The translations under genes and the position numbers were made by a program. 64,000 bases of DNA, taken from NCBI RefSeq assembly GCF_000317305.3, contig NC_023036.2:1240001-1304000 (forward strand), read 5' to 3'. This stretch comes from Mycolicibacterium neoaurum VKM Ac-1815D. Its GTDB lineage: Bacteria; Actinomycetota; Actinomycetes; Mycobacteriales; Mycobacteriaceae. The notes under the pieces were generated by a model, which was given only the letters and a program-made list of their open reading frames with translations, was not told the DNA's origin and searched no databases. Numbering within the stretch: the stretch's first letter is position 1; each line of letters starts with the position of its first letter. Of this stretch, positions 15,516-23,951 are shown in pieces.

Positions 15516-15873
15516 GAGTTTCCCCGTTCTGGAATCCGATGTGCCATCGCTGCGAGTAGTGGTGGCAGTTACCTGCTACAAGCCTCGAACGGCGGGCAGG
15601 ATTCCACGGCTGTCAAGTGATCCATCTCACCTGAGCGCGCGGAATCAGCGCGCCGGCTGCCGGGGTTGGATGCTGGGCGAAATGGCGACTTCGACGCCCC
15701 GGCCTCTGTGTCGGAGTACGGTCGAGGTGGACCTCCGTTCACGCGGGCATGAAGGCGAGCAAGCGCCAAGGGGCGTTGCGGTTCACTCCTAAGCTTCACC
15801 ACGCCTCGCGAAGAGAGCCCGCCGTGTACCCCACTTTTTCCGCACCCCTCCGACGCGTCAGCGATGTGTGACG
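15516..15873. other. 358-bp divergent intergenic region
   Basis: This gap holds the upstream regions of the cutinase gene (minus) and the RbpA-like gene (plus). Short open frames on both strands show no family-like sequence. I see no strong -35/-10 pair, hairpin or repeat. Confidence 0.4.
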
Positions 15874-16251
15874 ATGGCGCACCATCGGTTGAAGGGCAGC
15901 CGGCTCGGGACCATCAGCTACGAGACCGACCGCAACATCCCGCCACAGCCGCGGCAGATCGCCCGCTACCGCACCGCGGACGGCGCCGAATTCGACGTAC
16001 CCTTCGCCGACGGCGCTGAGGCACCCGGCCGCTGGCAGTGCCGCAACGGCATGGAGGGAAGCCTGCTCAACGGAGTAGCCGAGGAACCGAAGAAGGGCAA
16101 GCATGTTCGCACTCCGTGGGACATGCTGCGCGAGCGTCGAACCATCGAGGAACTCGACGAACTGTTGGCCGAGCGGTTGGCCATCATCGGTGCGCGCCGA
16201 CGCGGCGGCGACGGCCCGCGGGCGCATTCGCGTCCCGCCGACCGTGACTGA
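15874..16251 (+). CDS. RbpA-family RNA polymerase-binding protein, probable paralogue
   Basis: A 125-residue protein starting at ATG 15874 (MAHHRLKGSRLG), aligned with the start of mycobacterial RbpA (about 111 residues). The RbpA core is intact: GSRLGTISYETDRN, APGRWQCRNGMEGSL, the basic linker EEPKKGKHVRTPWDMLRERR and the sigma-interaction helix IEELDELLAERLAII. RbpA binds the RNA polymerase core and principal sigma factors and stabilises the open complex. The canonical rbpA is normally elsewhere, beside ppm1. Its place here between a cutinase and an acyltransferase, several divergent residues and a 14-residue C-terminal extension suggest a second copy. That is inferred, since the rest of the genome is not visible. 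Confidence 0.88.
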   Translation: MAHHRLKGSRLGTISYETDRNIPPQPRQIARYRTADGAEFDVPFADGAEAPGRWQCRNGMEGSLLNGVAEEPKKGKHVRTPWDMLRERRTIEELDELLAERLAIIGARRRGGDGPRAHSRPADRD

Positions 16252-16260
16252 TCCGCGCGC

Positions 16261-18228
16261 TCACCACCAGCCGGTCGCGGCGGCCAATTGTCGGCCCAGC
16301 TCGTCGGCCATGGTGCGGACGTAGGTCGCCGAGAGGTGATGCGCGTCGTGGTAGATCAGCACATTGCCCTCCGCGGCCCGGCAGATGTCCGGTCGGCACA
16401 CCACATCGGAGAGGTCCAGCACCTGCAACAGCGGGTAGTCCTGGGCATGATCCAGCGTCGGATTACGGTCGGCGAGCGCCTCGGTGCGCGGCACCCCGCA
16501 GGTGTCGGCGTCCTCACCGGAGGCCAGGCAGTCGACGGGGGAGAAGAACCGACCGTCGCGCAGCATCCACGGGGTGTCCCGGATACCCAGCATGCCGATA
16601 CCGTTGTCGGACAGCTCGTCCCACACACCCAGGTAGTAGTCCGGCACGTAGTCGCCGTCCCCGTCGAGGATCGGCCGGGTGGTGGTGAAGAACACGTAAT
16701 CGGGACGCTCCGCCACGATCTGGGCAAGCGCGTTGTCCGACCAGGTGCGGCACGACGGGTACGGCGTGAAGGGCCCGGCGATGATCGGGACCTCGGCCGT
16801 GGTCAGCGGGCACCCCATCTTCAGATAGGTGGTCACCTTGAAACCGTGCTGTCGGCCCAGTGCATGCAGCGCGGTCAGCCAATGCTCGGAATGCGAGCCG
16901 CCGGCCAGCGCGATGGTGCGGGTGGCTTTCGGGTCACCGTAGACACAACTGACCACCTCCTCGCCGCCGAAGTCGGCGAGGCATTGGTCGAGGGTGGACG
17001 GCGGAACGTCATCGGGAGCTTCCAGCCCGGTCGGGCGCATCGGCAGCTTGGCCACTCGCCGACCGTCGCCGAGGGCCAGTGCGCCGGGGTAGTCGCGCAG
17101 CGGGAGCGTCGCGAGCTCGGTGCCGCTGGCCCGGATCTGTTCGACGTGCTCACGCCAGCCCACCGCGGCGGCGGCGAGGGCGACCACCAGAACCGCGGTG
17201 GTGGCACCGGCGAGCACCGTGCGCCAGGCGCTCGTCCCGGCCCGCACCGACAGCCAGGTCAGCCACGAGGCCAGCGCCGCAGCACCCAGGATCGCGGCCG
17301 CCTCACCGATGCCGACGGTGTCGTCGTTGGTGTGGGCCAACCAGAAGATCAGCATCGGCCAGTGCCACAGGTACATGGCGTAGGAGCAGGTGATGACGCC
17401 GACCGATGACGGGCCCGACGGTCCGCTGATGACCACGAGCACCGTCGCCGACACCGGCACCAGCGCCCACGGTCCGGGGTAGTCGACGACGCCGTCGACC
17501 AGCACCCCGGACACGATGATCGCGACGACACCGATCGCCACGGCCGCCTGCCGCAGCCACGACGGCCAGGTCCACCGCCCGACAACTGCCGCGGCGAGCA
17601 CCCCGGCGAGCAGCTCCCAGGCGCGGGTCAGCGTGCTGTAGTAGGCGACGGTCTGGTCACTGGCAGTCTGCACCACCGCCCACGCCAGGGACGCGGCGGC
17701 GGCCAACGCGACGACAGCGAGCAGCGGTCCGCGCCGGCGGATCAACCAGGCCGCCGCGACCAGCGCCAGCATCACCTGGCCCGCCACCGACAGCGCCCAC
17801 AGGTGCTGCAGCGGGGTGACGGTCTGGCCGGCCTGGAAGTAGTCGCCCGCGGTCGTGGCCAGCAGCCAGTTCTGATAGAAGCCCAGGCTGGGCAGCGTCT
17901 GCTCGGCGAAGGACTCCCAGCGGGTCTGCGGCTGCACCAGCACCGTGAGGACGGCCGAGACGGCCAGCATCAGCACCAGTGCGGGGACCAGCCGGCGGGT
18001 CCAGCGCCACGCCTCGACCCACACCGATCCCTGGCAGCCGAGGATGCGCGAGCCGAAGAAGTAACCCACCAGCACCAGCAGGACGTCCACGCCGCCGGAC
18101 ACCCGGCCCAGCCACAGGTGCCCGATGACGACCAGGGTCACCGCGATGACCGTCAGCGCGTCGAGGTCGTGGCGGACATGCCGCCCGACGGGTGCAACGG
18201 GAATGGGGGTGGGCTGTGTCGTCTGCAA
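16261..18228 (-). CDS. OafA-type acyltransferase with C-terminal SGNH domain
   Basis: A 655-residue membrane protein. Residues 20-370 are an acyltransferase-3 domain with about ten membrane segments; the conserved histidine is in VVIGHLWLGR near residue 37. Residues 400-655 are an extracytoplasmic SGNH domain with GGSHSEHW (usual form GDSHA) and the catalytic DAHHLS near the C-terminus. Such proteins O-acylate cell-envelope glycans or lipids. The start is uncertain: TTG 18228 gives the longest form, and a GTG at VAPVGRH is 11 residues later. It lies 38 bases downstream of the diguanylate cyclase gene on the same strand, so co-transcription is possible. Confidence 0.88.
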   Translation of the reverse strand: MQTTQPTPIPVAPVGRHVRHDLDALTVIAVTLVVIGHLWLGRVSGGVDVLLVLVGYFFGSRILGCQGSVWVEAWRWTRRLVPALVLMLAVSAVLTVLVQPQTRWESFAEQTLPSLGFYQNWLLATTAGDYFQAGQTVTPLQHLWALSVAGQVMLALVAAAWLIRRRGPLLAVVALAAAASLAWAVVQTASDQTVAYYSTLTRAWELLAGVLAAAVVGRWTWPSWLRQAAVAIGVVAIIVSGVLVDGVVDYPGPWALVPVSATVLVVISGPSGPSSVGVITCSYAMYLWHWPMLIFWLAHTNDDTVGIGEAAAILGAAALASWLTWLSVRAGTSAWRTVLAGATTAVLVVALAAAAVGWREHVEQIRASGTELATLPLRDYPGALALGDGRRVAKLPMRPTGLEAPDDVPPSTLDQCLADFGGEEVVSCVYGDPKATRTIALAGGSHSEHWLTALHALGRQHGFKVTTYLKMGCPLTTAEVPIIAGPFTPYPSCRTWSDNALAQIVAERPDYVFFTTTRPILDGDGDYVPDYYLGVWDELSDNGIGMLGIRDTPWMLRDGRFFSPVDCLASGEDADTCGVPRTEALADRNPTLDHAQDYPLLQVLDLSDVVCRPDICRAAEGNVLIYHDAHHLSATYVRTMADELGRQLAAATGWW

Positions 18229-18266
18229 GGCGCCCCGAGCATAACGGGGCCAAGTCGAGGAGATGG

Positions 18267-19382
18267 CTACGTGGGGTCGGCGATGGACACCCGGTCGCCG
18301 CCGTCACGCTTGGCTCGGTACATCGCGTTATCGGCGTTCTGCAGCAGCCCTTGGAAGCACTCGATGCCCTGGACCGGACCGCACGCCGCGCCGATGCTCA
18401 CCGTCACCCCGGGCGGGCCCACCGCACCGATCGCCGCCCGTAGTTGCGAGCCGACCTCGACCGCCCGCTCGGCGGGCATGGCGTCGACGACGACGAACTC
18501 CTCGCCGCCGGTGCGGGCGGCCAGCGCGGATGGGCCGAGCACCCGGCGCACCTGTTCGGCGGTCTGCACCAGGATGTCGTCGCCGACGGCGTGGCCGTGC
18601 CGGTCGTTGACGTTCTTGAACTTGTCGATGTCGATGACGAACACGCACAGCGTGCCCAGATCTGCGCCAGTGCCGACCAGTCGGGACATGTGGGTGAGCA
18701 GCCCGCGTCGATTGGCCAGCGTGGTCAGCGGGTCGATGAGCGATTCCACCGAGCTGTTGCGGATCAGCCAGAACGCGAACTGAGCGAACGGCAGGATGAA
18801 CACCGTCACCAGCACGGCCACCGCGGTCTTGCCGACGGTCAGGGGCATCGCGTCGGGATAGTCCGAGACCGCCAGCCGAGCCGCCAGCGCGGCAATCGCC
18901 ACGACGACGATCAGCAGATGCGCAACCATGGCGCGGGCGCCGTGGAAGAACAGGATGTAGATGCCGGTTACCGCGAAGACAGGCGTCGCGGTCAGGCCGG
19001 CGAGCGGGTCGCGGTGGGCGAATCCCGCGACTGCGATCGCGAGGTCGATGAACAGGAACAACGCGATCGACATCCGCGGGTTCGGCCACGGTCCGAACAG
19101 CCAGTAGAACGGCCATGCCACGGCGAAGACGGTGATCGCGGTGACCAGAATCCGCATCGGGCCTGCCGGCTCTGCGATATCGGTCGCCAGCAACGCGAAC
19201 ATCGCCACAGCCATGAGCGCTCCGACCACGGCGATGACCACGCGCAGCGATGTCAGGAAGCCGCGTGCCCGCAGGAAGTTCAGCAGGAAGTGGTGGTCGA
19301 CGTCGTCGTTCCACCACAGCCGGAACTGATCGGAGTAGTGCGGCGCACCGGCGAGGCGCCAGACCGTGGAACGGCGCGGCAA
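18267..19382 (-). CDS. membrane diguanylate cyclase (GGEEF)
   Basis: About 371 residues. Six membrane segments occupy residues 40-215, followed by a GGDEF domain: DPLTTLANRRGL, DIDKFKNVNDRHGHAVGDD, the active-site RTGGEEF, and NADNAMYRAKRDG. GGEEF is an active variant. No RxxD inhibitory site is seen five residues before it, so product feedback may be absent. It should make cyclic di-GMP from two GTP on the cytosolic side. The longest frame runs into the upstream TspO gene. TTG 19382 directly follows the TspO stop (TGAC-TTG) and implies translational coupling, but the start is not certain. Confidence 0.88.
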   Translation of the reverse strand: MPRRSTVWRLAGAPHYSDQFRLWWNDDVDHHFLLNFLRARGFLTSLRVVIAVVGALMAVAMFALLATDIAEPAGPMRILVTAITVFAVAWPFYWLFGPWPNPRMSIALFLFIDLAIAVAGFAHRDPLAGLTATPVFAVTGIYILFFHGARAMVAHLLIVVVAIAALAARLAVSDYPDAMPLTVGKTAVAVLVTVFILPFAQFAFWLIRNSSVESLIDPLTTLANRRGLLTHMSRLVGTGADLGTLCVFVIDIDKFKNVNDRHGHAVGDDILVQTAEQVRRVLGPSALAARTGGEEFVVVDAMPAERAVEVGSQLRAAIGAVGPPGVTVSIGAACGPVQGIECFQGLLQNADNAMYRAKRDGGDRVSIADPT

Positions 19383-19383
19383 G

Positions 19384-19857
19384 TCAGCTTCGGTTGAGCA
19401 CCCAGATATGGGTGGATAAGGCGGTGGCGAAGGTGCACCACAGCGGATAGAGGCCCAGCGACGCGGCCTTGGCGCCCCGGACGGCCACGGCACGGCGGGT
19501 CAGGTCGGCGCTGCTGACGGCAAGGGCCCCGGCGGCGATCGCCGATGCGCCCAGCTTGCGCCGGTTGAAGAACAACCAGGACCAGCCGCCGTTGAGGATC
19601 AGGTTCAGCACCAGGGCCCGGATGTATCCGCGGCGCACCTCGGGCGGCGCTTCGTCGAGCGTCTGGGACGAGACCACGGCGATATCGGTATAGAGCGAGG
19701 TCCACGCGACCGGGAAGGCCGCTCCGGGCGGCTGGTAGGGCGGCTTCTTAAGCTTTGCGTACCAATCGGATTCGACGGCCGGTTTGCTGGCCAGGCTGCC
19801 CACCACCGCCGTGGCGGCGACGGCGAGTGCGGTCGGTGCAAGCGTGCGAATCTGCAA
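19384..19857 (-). CDS. TspO/MBR-family membrane protein
   Basis: A 157-residue protein with five predicted membrane helices. Family marks are WYAKLKKPPYQPPGAAFPVA near residue 32 and the aromatic WSWLFFNRR near residue 93. TspO proteins bind tetrapyrroles and cholesterol-like ligands and respond to oxidative or light stress. The TTG at 19857 has GGAG six bases upstream; an in-frame GTG at 19908 is an alternative. It lies between the 804-residue membrane protein gene and the diguanylate cyclase gene, all on one strand with short gaps, so it is probably in one operon. Confidence 0.85.
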   Translation of the reverse strand: MQIRTLAPTALAVAATAVVGSLASKPAVESDWYAKLKKPPYQPPGAAFPVAWTSLYTDIAVVSSQTLDEAPPEVRRGYIRALVLNLILNGGWSWLFFNRRKLGASAIAAGALAVSSADLTRRAVAVRGAKAASLGLYPLWCTFATALSTHIWVLNRS

Positions 19858-19928
19858 GGGACGCTCCAGGCTTGTGGGGGTACGTGCGTGTCCCTGTCCA
19901 GTATCCACCCGGCGAGCGGGTGAAACCG

Positions 19929-22343
19929 TCAGATCATGTCCTTTCGGGTCAGCCAGCGCATCACCGGCCAGCCCACGAACACCGGCAGCCAGCACGTCAG
20001 CACCCGGTAGAGCAGGACCGCGGGCACCGCGACGGCGGCCGGGACACCGAAGGCGGCCAGACCACCGATGAGGGCGGCTTCCACCGCGCCGACACCGCCG
20101 GGGGTGGGGGCGGCGGAGGCGAGCGTGCCGCCGATCATCGTCACGACGGTCACCGTGACGAACGAGGTGTCACCACCGAAGGCCTCGATGCTGGCCCACA
20201 GCGCCAGCGCCGACCCCAGCGTGGTCCCCGCGGCGCCCAGCACGATCAGGGCGAGGCGTTTGGGTTCCTTGGACAGCTCCCAGAGATCGGTCTTGACCTC
20301 CTGCACCTTGGGCGCCAGCGACGAGGCCAACCAGCCCCGCAGCTTGGGCACCGACAGGAACACCCCGACCAGCCCGAGGGCGACACCGGCGACCAGATAG
20401 AGCACGGTCGCGCTCGGCACGAAATGCGAGAGGTTCGCCGACGCCCCGGCGATGGTGGTGAAAAGGACCAGCAGCACCACGTGCACCAGCACCTGCACGC
20501 TCTGTTGCAGCGCGACCGCCGCGGTGGCGCGCATGGTGGACAGTCCGCCCTTCTGCAGCACCCGGGTGCTCAGTGCCAGACCGCCGACACCGGCGGGCGT
20601 CGTGGTGGCGGCGAAGGTGTTGGCCACCTGCATGATGGCCAGGTGGCGGTAGGACACCAGCCCGTCGGCGCACGCCCACAACGCGCCGGCCGCACCCAGA
20701 TAGCGCAGCGCCGACACCCCGAGCCCGACCAGTGCCCACCACCAGTTGGCGTTGCCGAGCTCGTCGAAGAACGCGGGCACCGTGCTGATGAAGGGGTAGG
20801 CCACGTAGACCAGTGCCACCAGCAGCACCAGCTGGATGAGCTGGATGCGGGTGAACCGGGTGATGGTCTCGGTGCGGATCTTGTCGGCCCCGGTCTGGTG
20901 CTGGACCTGTGCACGCGCCGCCTCGATGACGGCCTTGGGGTCATCCACCGAATCCCGGATGCGGGCGGGCACGGCGGTCTTGGTGAGCCGGCGCGACGCG
21001 GTCAGCACGGTGTCGCGGCCGAGGGTTTCGATGGCCGCGGCGACCGCGGACTCCGGGTCGTACATCGCCGAGGTGGTCACCAGCAGCTGGGCGATATCGG
21101 ATTGCAGCTGGGAGTCGGTGGCGCCGTATTCGGCGTTGACGAACCCGCCGAACTGCACCAGTCCGTCGTGCACGGTGATCTCGCCGCAGCACAGATCGCC
21201 GTGCGAGATCTGGTTGTCGTGGAGCACCCGCAGCGCTTCCCACACGGCGGTCACGGGCGCGGCCTCGGCGCTCAGCGGGACACCGCGCGCGGGTTTGCGG
21301 GCGTACAGCGTCCAGCCGCGGTCGAGCGCGCCGACCGATACCGAGGAGATGTTGGACCGACCAAGGGTGTCGATCGCGATGGCCATCAGCGCGCGGTGTT
21401 CGATGGTGCGCCGCATCGAGGCGTGCAGCGGGGCGGTTTCGTCGCTGCGCAGCCGGAACTTTCGCCACAGCTGGCTCAGCGCACCGCCGCTGCGCTGGTT
21501 GGGTCCGTACAGCTCGACCACGGCGGTGCTGTCGGGACCGGTGGCCGCCAGCACCAGCGCGCCCTCGCTGGGCGCCCGGATGACGGCCAGGGCGGATACG
21601 ACGAAACCGCGGCGGGCCAGCGCGCGCACGGCGCCGTCGAGCGGGACCTCCAGCGCGGGAGTGCCCACCACCCAGACCACCAAGGCGCCGACGAACCAGC
21701 CGACGGCCAGCCCGAGCAGGGTGCGGGCGGGCACGACGGCGCTGACGAACAGGTGGATCGGCACGAAGGCCAGCAGCAGCGCCCACCAGTACCGGCGCAG
21801 CCGGCGGGACAGCCATGGCCCGGACACCGTCAGCACCGCGGCCAGCAATGCGACCCAGCGCGGATCGTCGAGGAACTGCGAGAGCTGGGTGTCGAGCCGG
21901 TCGCCGAGGTCGAAATGCCACTGCGGCGCCGCGATTCCGCGGCCGGTGATCGACAGGGCCAGCACGGCGATCAGGCCCGCGGCGCCGTAGGCGGCCAGCA
22001 GCCGCCAGTGCCTGCCGATGATCAGCTGCACCAGGATGACGAACGGCAGCGCCAGGATGGCCACCCCGTAGGCCAGATAGACCAGGTTGGATTGGGTAGG
22101 GGTCAGCACGCCGATGATCTCGGAGATGGACCGTTCCAGGGCCACCCAGTCGTTACGGGTGATCAGTGAGCTGGTGATGACGACGGCAAGGAACACCGCC
22201 GACAGCACCACCCGCAGGATCTCGTTGGTGCGCCGGGTGAGCGGTTGCAGCAAGCTGCCGGTGACGCTGATGTCCCGACCGTCGACTCGCACGGGGACAA
22301 ACGTAACCGGGGCGGGCGGATCGGTGCGCGAGGCGGGACGCAC
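19929..22343 (-). CDS. LPG-synthase-like (UPF0104) membrane protein with internal kinase-like domain
   Basis: An 804-residue protein in three parts. Residues 40-245 hold about six membrane helices. Residues 260-450 are a soluble region resembling a protein/aminoglycoside kinase fold: HGDLCCGEITVHDG (381-394) sits where HRDxxxxN would be, and FGGFVNAEYG replaces DFG. Residues 485-800 hold eight helices of the UPF0104/lysylphosphatidylglycerol-synthase transmembrane family, ending in TPGGVGAVEAALIGGLAAFG (757-776) and VLLYRVLTCWLP. The kinase motifs are degenerate, so it may bind rather than phosphorylate. A role in lipid translocation or cell-envelope signalling is plausible but unproven. Confidence 0.8.
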   Translation of the reverse strand: MRPASRTDPPAPVTFVPVRVDGRDISVTGSLLQPLTRRTNEILRVVLSAVFLAVVITSSLITRNDWVALERSISEIIGVLTPTQSNLVYLAYGVAILALPFVILVQLIIGRHWRLLAAYGAAGLIAVLALSITGRGIAAPQWHFDLGDRLDTQLSQFLDDPRWVALLAAVLTVSGPWLSRRLRRYWWALLLAFVPIHLFVSAVVPARTLLGLAVGWFVGALVVWVVGTPALEVPLDGAVRALARRGFVVSALAVIRAPSEGALVLAATGPDSTAVVELYGPNQRSGGALSQLWRKFRLRSDETAPLHASMRRTIEHRALMAIAIDTLGRSNISSVSVGALDRGWTLYARKPARGVPLSAEAAPVTAVWEALRVLHDNQISHGDLCCGEITVHDGLVQFGGFVNAEYGATDSQLQSDIAQLLVTTSAMYDPESAVAAAIETLGRDTVLTASRRLTKTAVPARIRDSVDDPKAVIEAARAQVQHQTGADKIRTETITRFTRIQLIQLVLLVALVYVAYPFISTVPAFFDELGNANWWWALVGLGVSALRYLGAAGALWACADGLVSYRHLAIMQVANTFAATTTPAGVGGLALSTRVLQKGGLSTMRATAAVALQQSVQVLVHVVLLVLFTTIAGASANLSHFVPSATVLYLVAGVALGLVGVFLSVPKLRGWLASSLAPKVQEVKTDLWELSKEPKRLALIVLGAAGTTLGSALALWASIEAFGGDTSFVTVTVVTMIGGTLASAAPTPGGVGAVEAALIGGLAAFGVPAAVAVPAVLLYRVLTCWLPVFVGWPVMRWLTRKDMI

Positions 22344-22419
22344 CGCGTTGTGAGAGAATTCCGGTCATTCGCAGCCGGCGTGGCTTTTCCGCCTGGCGCA
22401 CAGCACCGAGAAAGAGACT

Positions 22420-23853
22420 GTGGGGGCCTCTATGCGTGGCGAGAAAATCGGCGAGCCGCTGATCGGCGCGGTGGCCGCGCTGGTGAGCGGGCTGGCGCTG
22501 GCCGGTTCGACGACCTGGCCGCCGACCGCGGTGATCGCGGCGGCTGTGATGTTCGGCGCCGTGTTCTGGGCCGTGGTGTGGGCTGTGACACAGGGCGCGG
22601 TCACGGCTTTCGGGGCTCGGATGGCGGTCGCTGTGGCGGCGGGTCTGCTGCTCGGTGAGCTCGCGGCGGTGGCGGTGTTCAGCGGACAGATCGACGAGGT
22701 GCTGACCGCGCGGGATTCCCCGGCTGCGGCCACGGCAACGGCGGCACTGGATCAGGCGCGTGCCGAGCGGACCGGTCTGGACGACGCCGTTGCCCAGGCC
22801 AACCGCAATCGCGACGAGGCGCTGATCGTGGCTCGCTGCGAGGTCAATCCGTCCGCGGCCTGCCCGCAGATCCGTATCACGGGGGTGCCGGGTAGCGGTC
22901 CGGAAGCCCGCACCGCCGACGCGTTCCTCGACGACGCCCAGCGCCGCCTCGACGCCGCGGTCGCCGACCGGGATGGCCGCGCGCCGGTGTTGGACGATGA
23001 GGTGCGCATCAGGGAGCAGGCGCTGGCGCAGGCGCGCCAGGACACCCTGACCGGTGGGCTCGGCGTGCGCTGGCAGGCGATGAACACCTATGTCCTCGAC
23101 CATCCGGGTTCCTTGATCTTGCGGCTGCTGGTGGTCGCCTTCTTCGTGCTGCTGACGGTGTTGCCGCTGTGGCTGAAGCGGTGGCGTGGCACGTCGGCGG
23201 TCGAGGCCGATACGGCGGCCGACACGGCGATCGCGGTGAATCGGGCGCAGGTGCGCGCCCAGGTTGATCAGATGTGGGCCGAGCAGGAGCTGAACAGCGC
23301 GCGGATGGCGATCGCGGCGCAGAACGAGATCGACGCCGAGCGGCAGCGCCGCCGGGTGGCGCAGGCGTGCGGGGTCGAGCCCGAGGTGCCTGAGGTGCCC
23401 GAGGTGGTGGTGGCCGAGCGAGTGGACCACGCCGAGCTGCCCGCGCCGGTACAGCGCTCCGCCGAGCTCGAGCCGCAGCGCGGGATGCCCGTCATCGGTG
23501 AGGTCACCAACGCCGCGGCGCGGCTGATCATGCCGTTCGTCCCGCCGATCGTGGCCGGGGCTGTCGACAACGTTTCCAGGAACGTCGCGCGGACGGTGGG
23601 CAAGCCGCTGCGCCAGGTGTTCACCGAGACCGAGGAGTTCCACTTCACGCTGCGGCGCACGCATCGGGTGACCGTCGAGTCGGACGCCGATCCCGAGGAT
23701 GCCGAGCAGCCGCGCCAGGTCACTTCGGACCGGGAATGGGTGGATGCGAACGGGCCGCACATCGAGTCACGGCGCACGCTGATTCTCGGCGAATCCGACG
23801 GGCCTGCGGAGCTGACCTCGGATGCGGGTCCGCGGCAACTGCCGCCCGGATAA
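22420..23853 (+). CDS. DUF4407 membrane protein with coiled coil
   Basis: A 477-residue protein. Membrane segments lie at about 14-32, 38-60, 66-88 and, after a long soluble loop, 225-250. The loop (residues 100-215) is helical and rich in Ala, Arg, Asp and Glu, with two cysteines (ARCEVNPSAACPQ). The C-terminal half is cytosolic with a coiled-coil stretch of AQVRAQVDQMWAEQELNSAR (residues 270-289). DUF4407 proteins have no assigned function. The GTG at 22420 follows GAGAAAGAG; an ATG at 22432 is equally possible. It ends at a terminator hairpin upstream of the kinase gene. Confidence 0.75.
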   Translation: MGASMRGEKIGEPLIGAVAALVSGLALAGSTTWPPTAVIAAAVMFGAVFWAVVWAVTQGAVTAFGARMAVAVAAGLLLGELAAVAVFSGQIDEVLTARDSPAAATATAALDQARAERTGLDDAVAQANRNRDEALIVARCEVNPSAACPQIRITGVPGSGPEARTADAFLDDAQRRLDAAVADRDGRAPVLDDEVRIREQALAQARQDTLTGGLGVRWQAMNTYVLDHPGSLILRLLVVAFFVLLTVLPLWLKRWRGTSAVEADTAADTAIAVNRAQVRAQVDQMWAEQELNSARMAIAAQNEIDAERQRRRVAQACGVEPEVPEVPEVVVAERVDHAELPAPVQRSAELEPQRGMPVIGEVTNAAARLIMPFVPPIVAGAVDNVSRNVARTVGKPLRQVFTETEEFHFTLRRTHRVTVESDADPEDAEQPRQVTSDREWVDANGPHIESRRTLILGESDGPAELTSDAGPRQLPPG

Positions 23854-23859
23854 CGTCAC

Positions 23860-23887
23860 GTCATGACGTCTCGTCATGACATTTTTG
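23860..23887 (+). terminator. intrinsic terminator with T-run
   Basis: GTCATGACG (23860-23868), loop TCT, then CGTCATGAC (23872-23880), followed by ATTTTTG. Each arm contains the self-complementary octamer GTCATGAC, so a dimeric regulator could also bind there. Position just after the DUF4407 stop favours a terminator. Confidence 0.65.
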
Positions 23888-23951
23888 CCACCTGTGATGT
23901 AACTTCGATCGACAGCACGAGGCCCGCAGGCCTGCGCCGAGAGGAAAACAG

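Noticed and set aside
19755..22169. 804-codon open frame on the plus strand
   Set aside because: It lies opposite the UPF0104 gene, has Gly/Arg/His/Gln-rich composition typical of a high-GC antisense frame and shows no domain.
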